A stretch of DNA of 64,000 bases from the NCBI RefSeq assembly GCF_023016115.1, contig NZ_JALKBH010000002.1, forward strand, positions 1,078,624 through 1,142,623, read 5' to 3'. This document shows, in pieces, positions 62,898 through 64,000 of the stretch. The translations under genes and the position numbers were made by a program. Within the stretch, counting starts at the first letter, position 1, and every line of letters starts with the position of its first letter. The DNA is from Alcanivorax sp. S6407 (lineage in GTDB: Bacteria; Pseudomonadota; Gammaproteobacteria; Pseudomonadales; Alcanivoracaceae). Below the pieces are notes generated by a model. The model made no database searches. It was not told the DNA's origin and saw nothing but the letters and a program-made list of their open reading frames with translations.

Positions 62898-63566
62898 ATG
62901 CTAACGGATCTGCTGGTAAAAATGGGGATTTCGCCACCGCAGCAGGACTGGCAGAAACCGGTGATTGGTGTCAGCGCCTGCCTCACTGGCCAGAAGGTAC
63001 GCTACGACGGTGATCACAAGCACAACGGCATCGTCATGCATCAGCTCACCCCCTTGCTGCGCTTTCGGGAAACCTGCCCGGAAGTCAGCATCGGCCTGCC
63101 GATCCCTCGTCCGCCCATCCAGGTGGTTCAACTTGGTGATGCTCAGCGCGTGCAGGCGGTCCACGATCCTTCCCGGGATTACACCGAATCACTTGAGCAT
63201 GTTGCCGAGCAACTGGGTGAGCCGCTGTGCGGATTCGTGCTCAAGGCCCGTTCCCCCAGCTGCGGTCATCTCACCACCCCGTTGCATGACGAACACGGCA
63301 ACGACATCGGCACCGGCTCCGGCGCCTTCGCCCGTAAACTTCACGATCTCTACCCGCGCATTGCGCTTGCCAACGAAAGCGACCTGGAAAAACCCACCTT
63401 CCTTCAGCAGTTCGTGATTCAGGTATTCTGCTATCAGCAGTGGCACCACAACGACCACCAGGGAAGCTGGCTACAGGAAAGACTGGAAAAAAGCGAGTTG
63501 CTGGATGAGCCGCTGCGAACCAATGTGCAGCATTACCTTTCCCGCCTCAGCAAAGCCATGCACTAA
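62898..63566 (+). CDS. DUF523 family protein
   Basis: A 222-residue protein. SACLTGQKVRYDGDHK near the start and SCGHLTTPLHDEHG are typical of DUF523, whose members have conserved Cys residues and unknown function. Some relatives also carry a DUF1722 domain, absent here. It ends before REP-like sequences. Confidence 0.88.
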   Translation: MLTDLLVKMGISPPQQDWQKPVIGVSACLTGQKVRYDGDHKHNGIVMHQLTPLLRFRETCPEVSIGLPIPRPPIQVVQLGDAQRVQAVHDPSRDYTESLEHVAEQLGEPLCGFVLKARSPSCGHLTTPLHDEHGNDIGTGSGAFARKLHDLYPRIALANESDLEKPTFLQQFVIQVFCYQQWHHNDHQGSWLQERLEKSELLDEPLRTNVQHYLSRLSKAMH

Positions 63567-63570
63567 CATT

Positions 63571-63800
63571 CCTACAGCGCCGCTGTAGGAGCGCATCTTG
63601 AGGCGCGAACCGTGCGAAGCACGGAATCGACCGCAGGGCGATCAGGCTTGTCAGAGCTACTGACGTCTGAATAGAACTATTCAGGAAAGACCTGTTGTAA
63701 ACCATGACGAAATCTCTCGCCAAGGCTCGGATTCGCACCTCAAGAGGTGCTCCTACATTCGAGGTAAGAATAGCCGTAGGAGCCAGCCTGCTGGCGATGT
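63571..63800. repeat. REP-like sequences
   Basis: CTACAGCGCCGCTGTAGGAG (63572-63591) is an inverted pair, followed by GCGCGAACCGTGCGAAGCAC. At 63725-63757 lies the unit GCACCTCAAGAGGTGC with flanks, shared with 17242-17272, then CCGTAGGAGCCAGCCTGCTG. It fills a convergent gap. Confidence 0.75.
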
Positions 63801-63808
63801 TTTGCTTT

Positions 63809-64000
63809 TTAAAGAATCAGCGTCAAACCGCCGGTCAAAATGGCGAAGAAAATCGACAGGCCAATCAGCGTTCCCCAGGGGAACGGCTTGGGTGGTGGTT
63901 CGATTTCCAGTTGTTCTTCCAGGTAGCGGCGTAGCAGGGCGGTGTTGCGGGTGTTGGCCTTGTAGATGGCATCGAAGGCATCCCCCACCACTGGCAACAG
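63809..64000 (-). CDS. DUF4112 family membrane protein, partial (N-terminus off the right edge)
   Basis: The frame is open to the right edge and the visible C-terminal 63 codons include LPVVGDAFDAIYKANTRN, the DUF4112 signature, and end with a hydrophobic helix (GTLIGLSIFFAILTGGLTLIL). DUF4112 proteins are small membrane proteins of unknown function. Confidence 0.8.
   Translation of the reverse strand: MLPVVGDAFDAIYKANTRNTALLRRYLEEQLEIEPPPKPFPWGTLIGLSIFFAILTGGLTLIL

Noticed and set aside
1-64000. rRNA, tRNA or prophage genes
   Set aside because: No recognisable rRNA, tRNA cloverleaf or phage structural genes were seen; xerC here is the housekeeping recombinase in its usual gene order.

Overview
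The window is GC-rich, densely coding chromosomal DNA from a gammaproteobacterium. Gene order at the left (algZ/fimS kinase divergent from argH, then lptM-lysA, rlmJ, dapF-DUF484-xerC-yigB-type HAD) resembles Pseudomonas and marine relatives. Together with the outer-membrane proteins, the cytochrome P450 and the repeat-filled intergenic gaps, it suggests an Alcanivorax-like marine bacterium. The genus is an inference; no rRNA or tRNA gene was seen in the window.

Layout. 0-13 kb: sensor kinase fragment, argH, lptM, lysA, two outer-membrane proteins, an NhaC antiporter, a GNAT enzyme and rlmJ, then dapF, DUF484, xerC and a HAD phosphatase. Lysine/diaminopimelate and arginine synthesis are represented. 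A 268-bp MITE-like element sits between the GNAT gene and nhaC. 13-20 kb: a Fur-box-preceded hemP with an HmuS-like heme protein, OsmC, folA-thyA, lgt and a TSUP permease. 20-28 kb: NRDE protein, thioesterase, then an M20 peptidase/ptsP/rppH operon and HAD and lipoprotein genes. 28-40 kb: a metal region. It has a copper ATPase with a cupredoxin and a DUF411 protein, a Fiu-type siderophore receptor broken by one nonsense codon, its usual partner piuC, and a second copper cluster (CopL-like, PcoA/CopA, PcoB/CopB). Both copper clusters are preceded by MerR/CueR-type promoters with 19-bp spacers. 40-50.7 kb: carbonic anhydrase, moaA, slyD, then cobalamin uptake (btuB-btuF-btuC-btuD behind a cobalamin riboswitch) divergent from nucleotide-loop genes (cobT, cobC), with cobU converging on them. 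50.7-64 kb: PhnA, an H-NOX gas sensor, moeA-moaB, a P450, two MscS channels flanking a metallo-hydrolase, a Kunitz-domain lipoprotein operon, YjbQ, SDR, a 2-hydroxyacid dehydrogenase, DUF523 and a DUF4112 fragment.

The most unusual global feature is the intergenic DNA. Most gaps between convergent genes, and several others, hold long imperfect inverted repeats. Their arms are tandem runs of short words (GTAGCTT, ACGCAACACGC, AACTTTAAACTTTG, ACTCGTAACTCG and others), often around a strong GC hairpin. A separate dispersed repeat occurs three times. These elements may act as bidirectional terminators or mobile palindromes; their origin is not clear from sequence alone.

Other points of interest: a structured nhaC leader, a relic of the MITE end upstream of argH, a C13 tract upstream of piuC, a predicted leaderless CopL-like mRNA, and an unrecognised secreted-protein remnant beside btuD.
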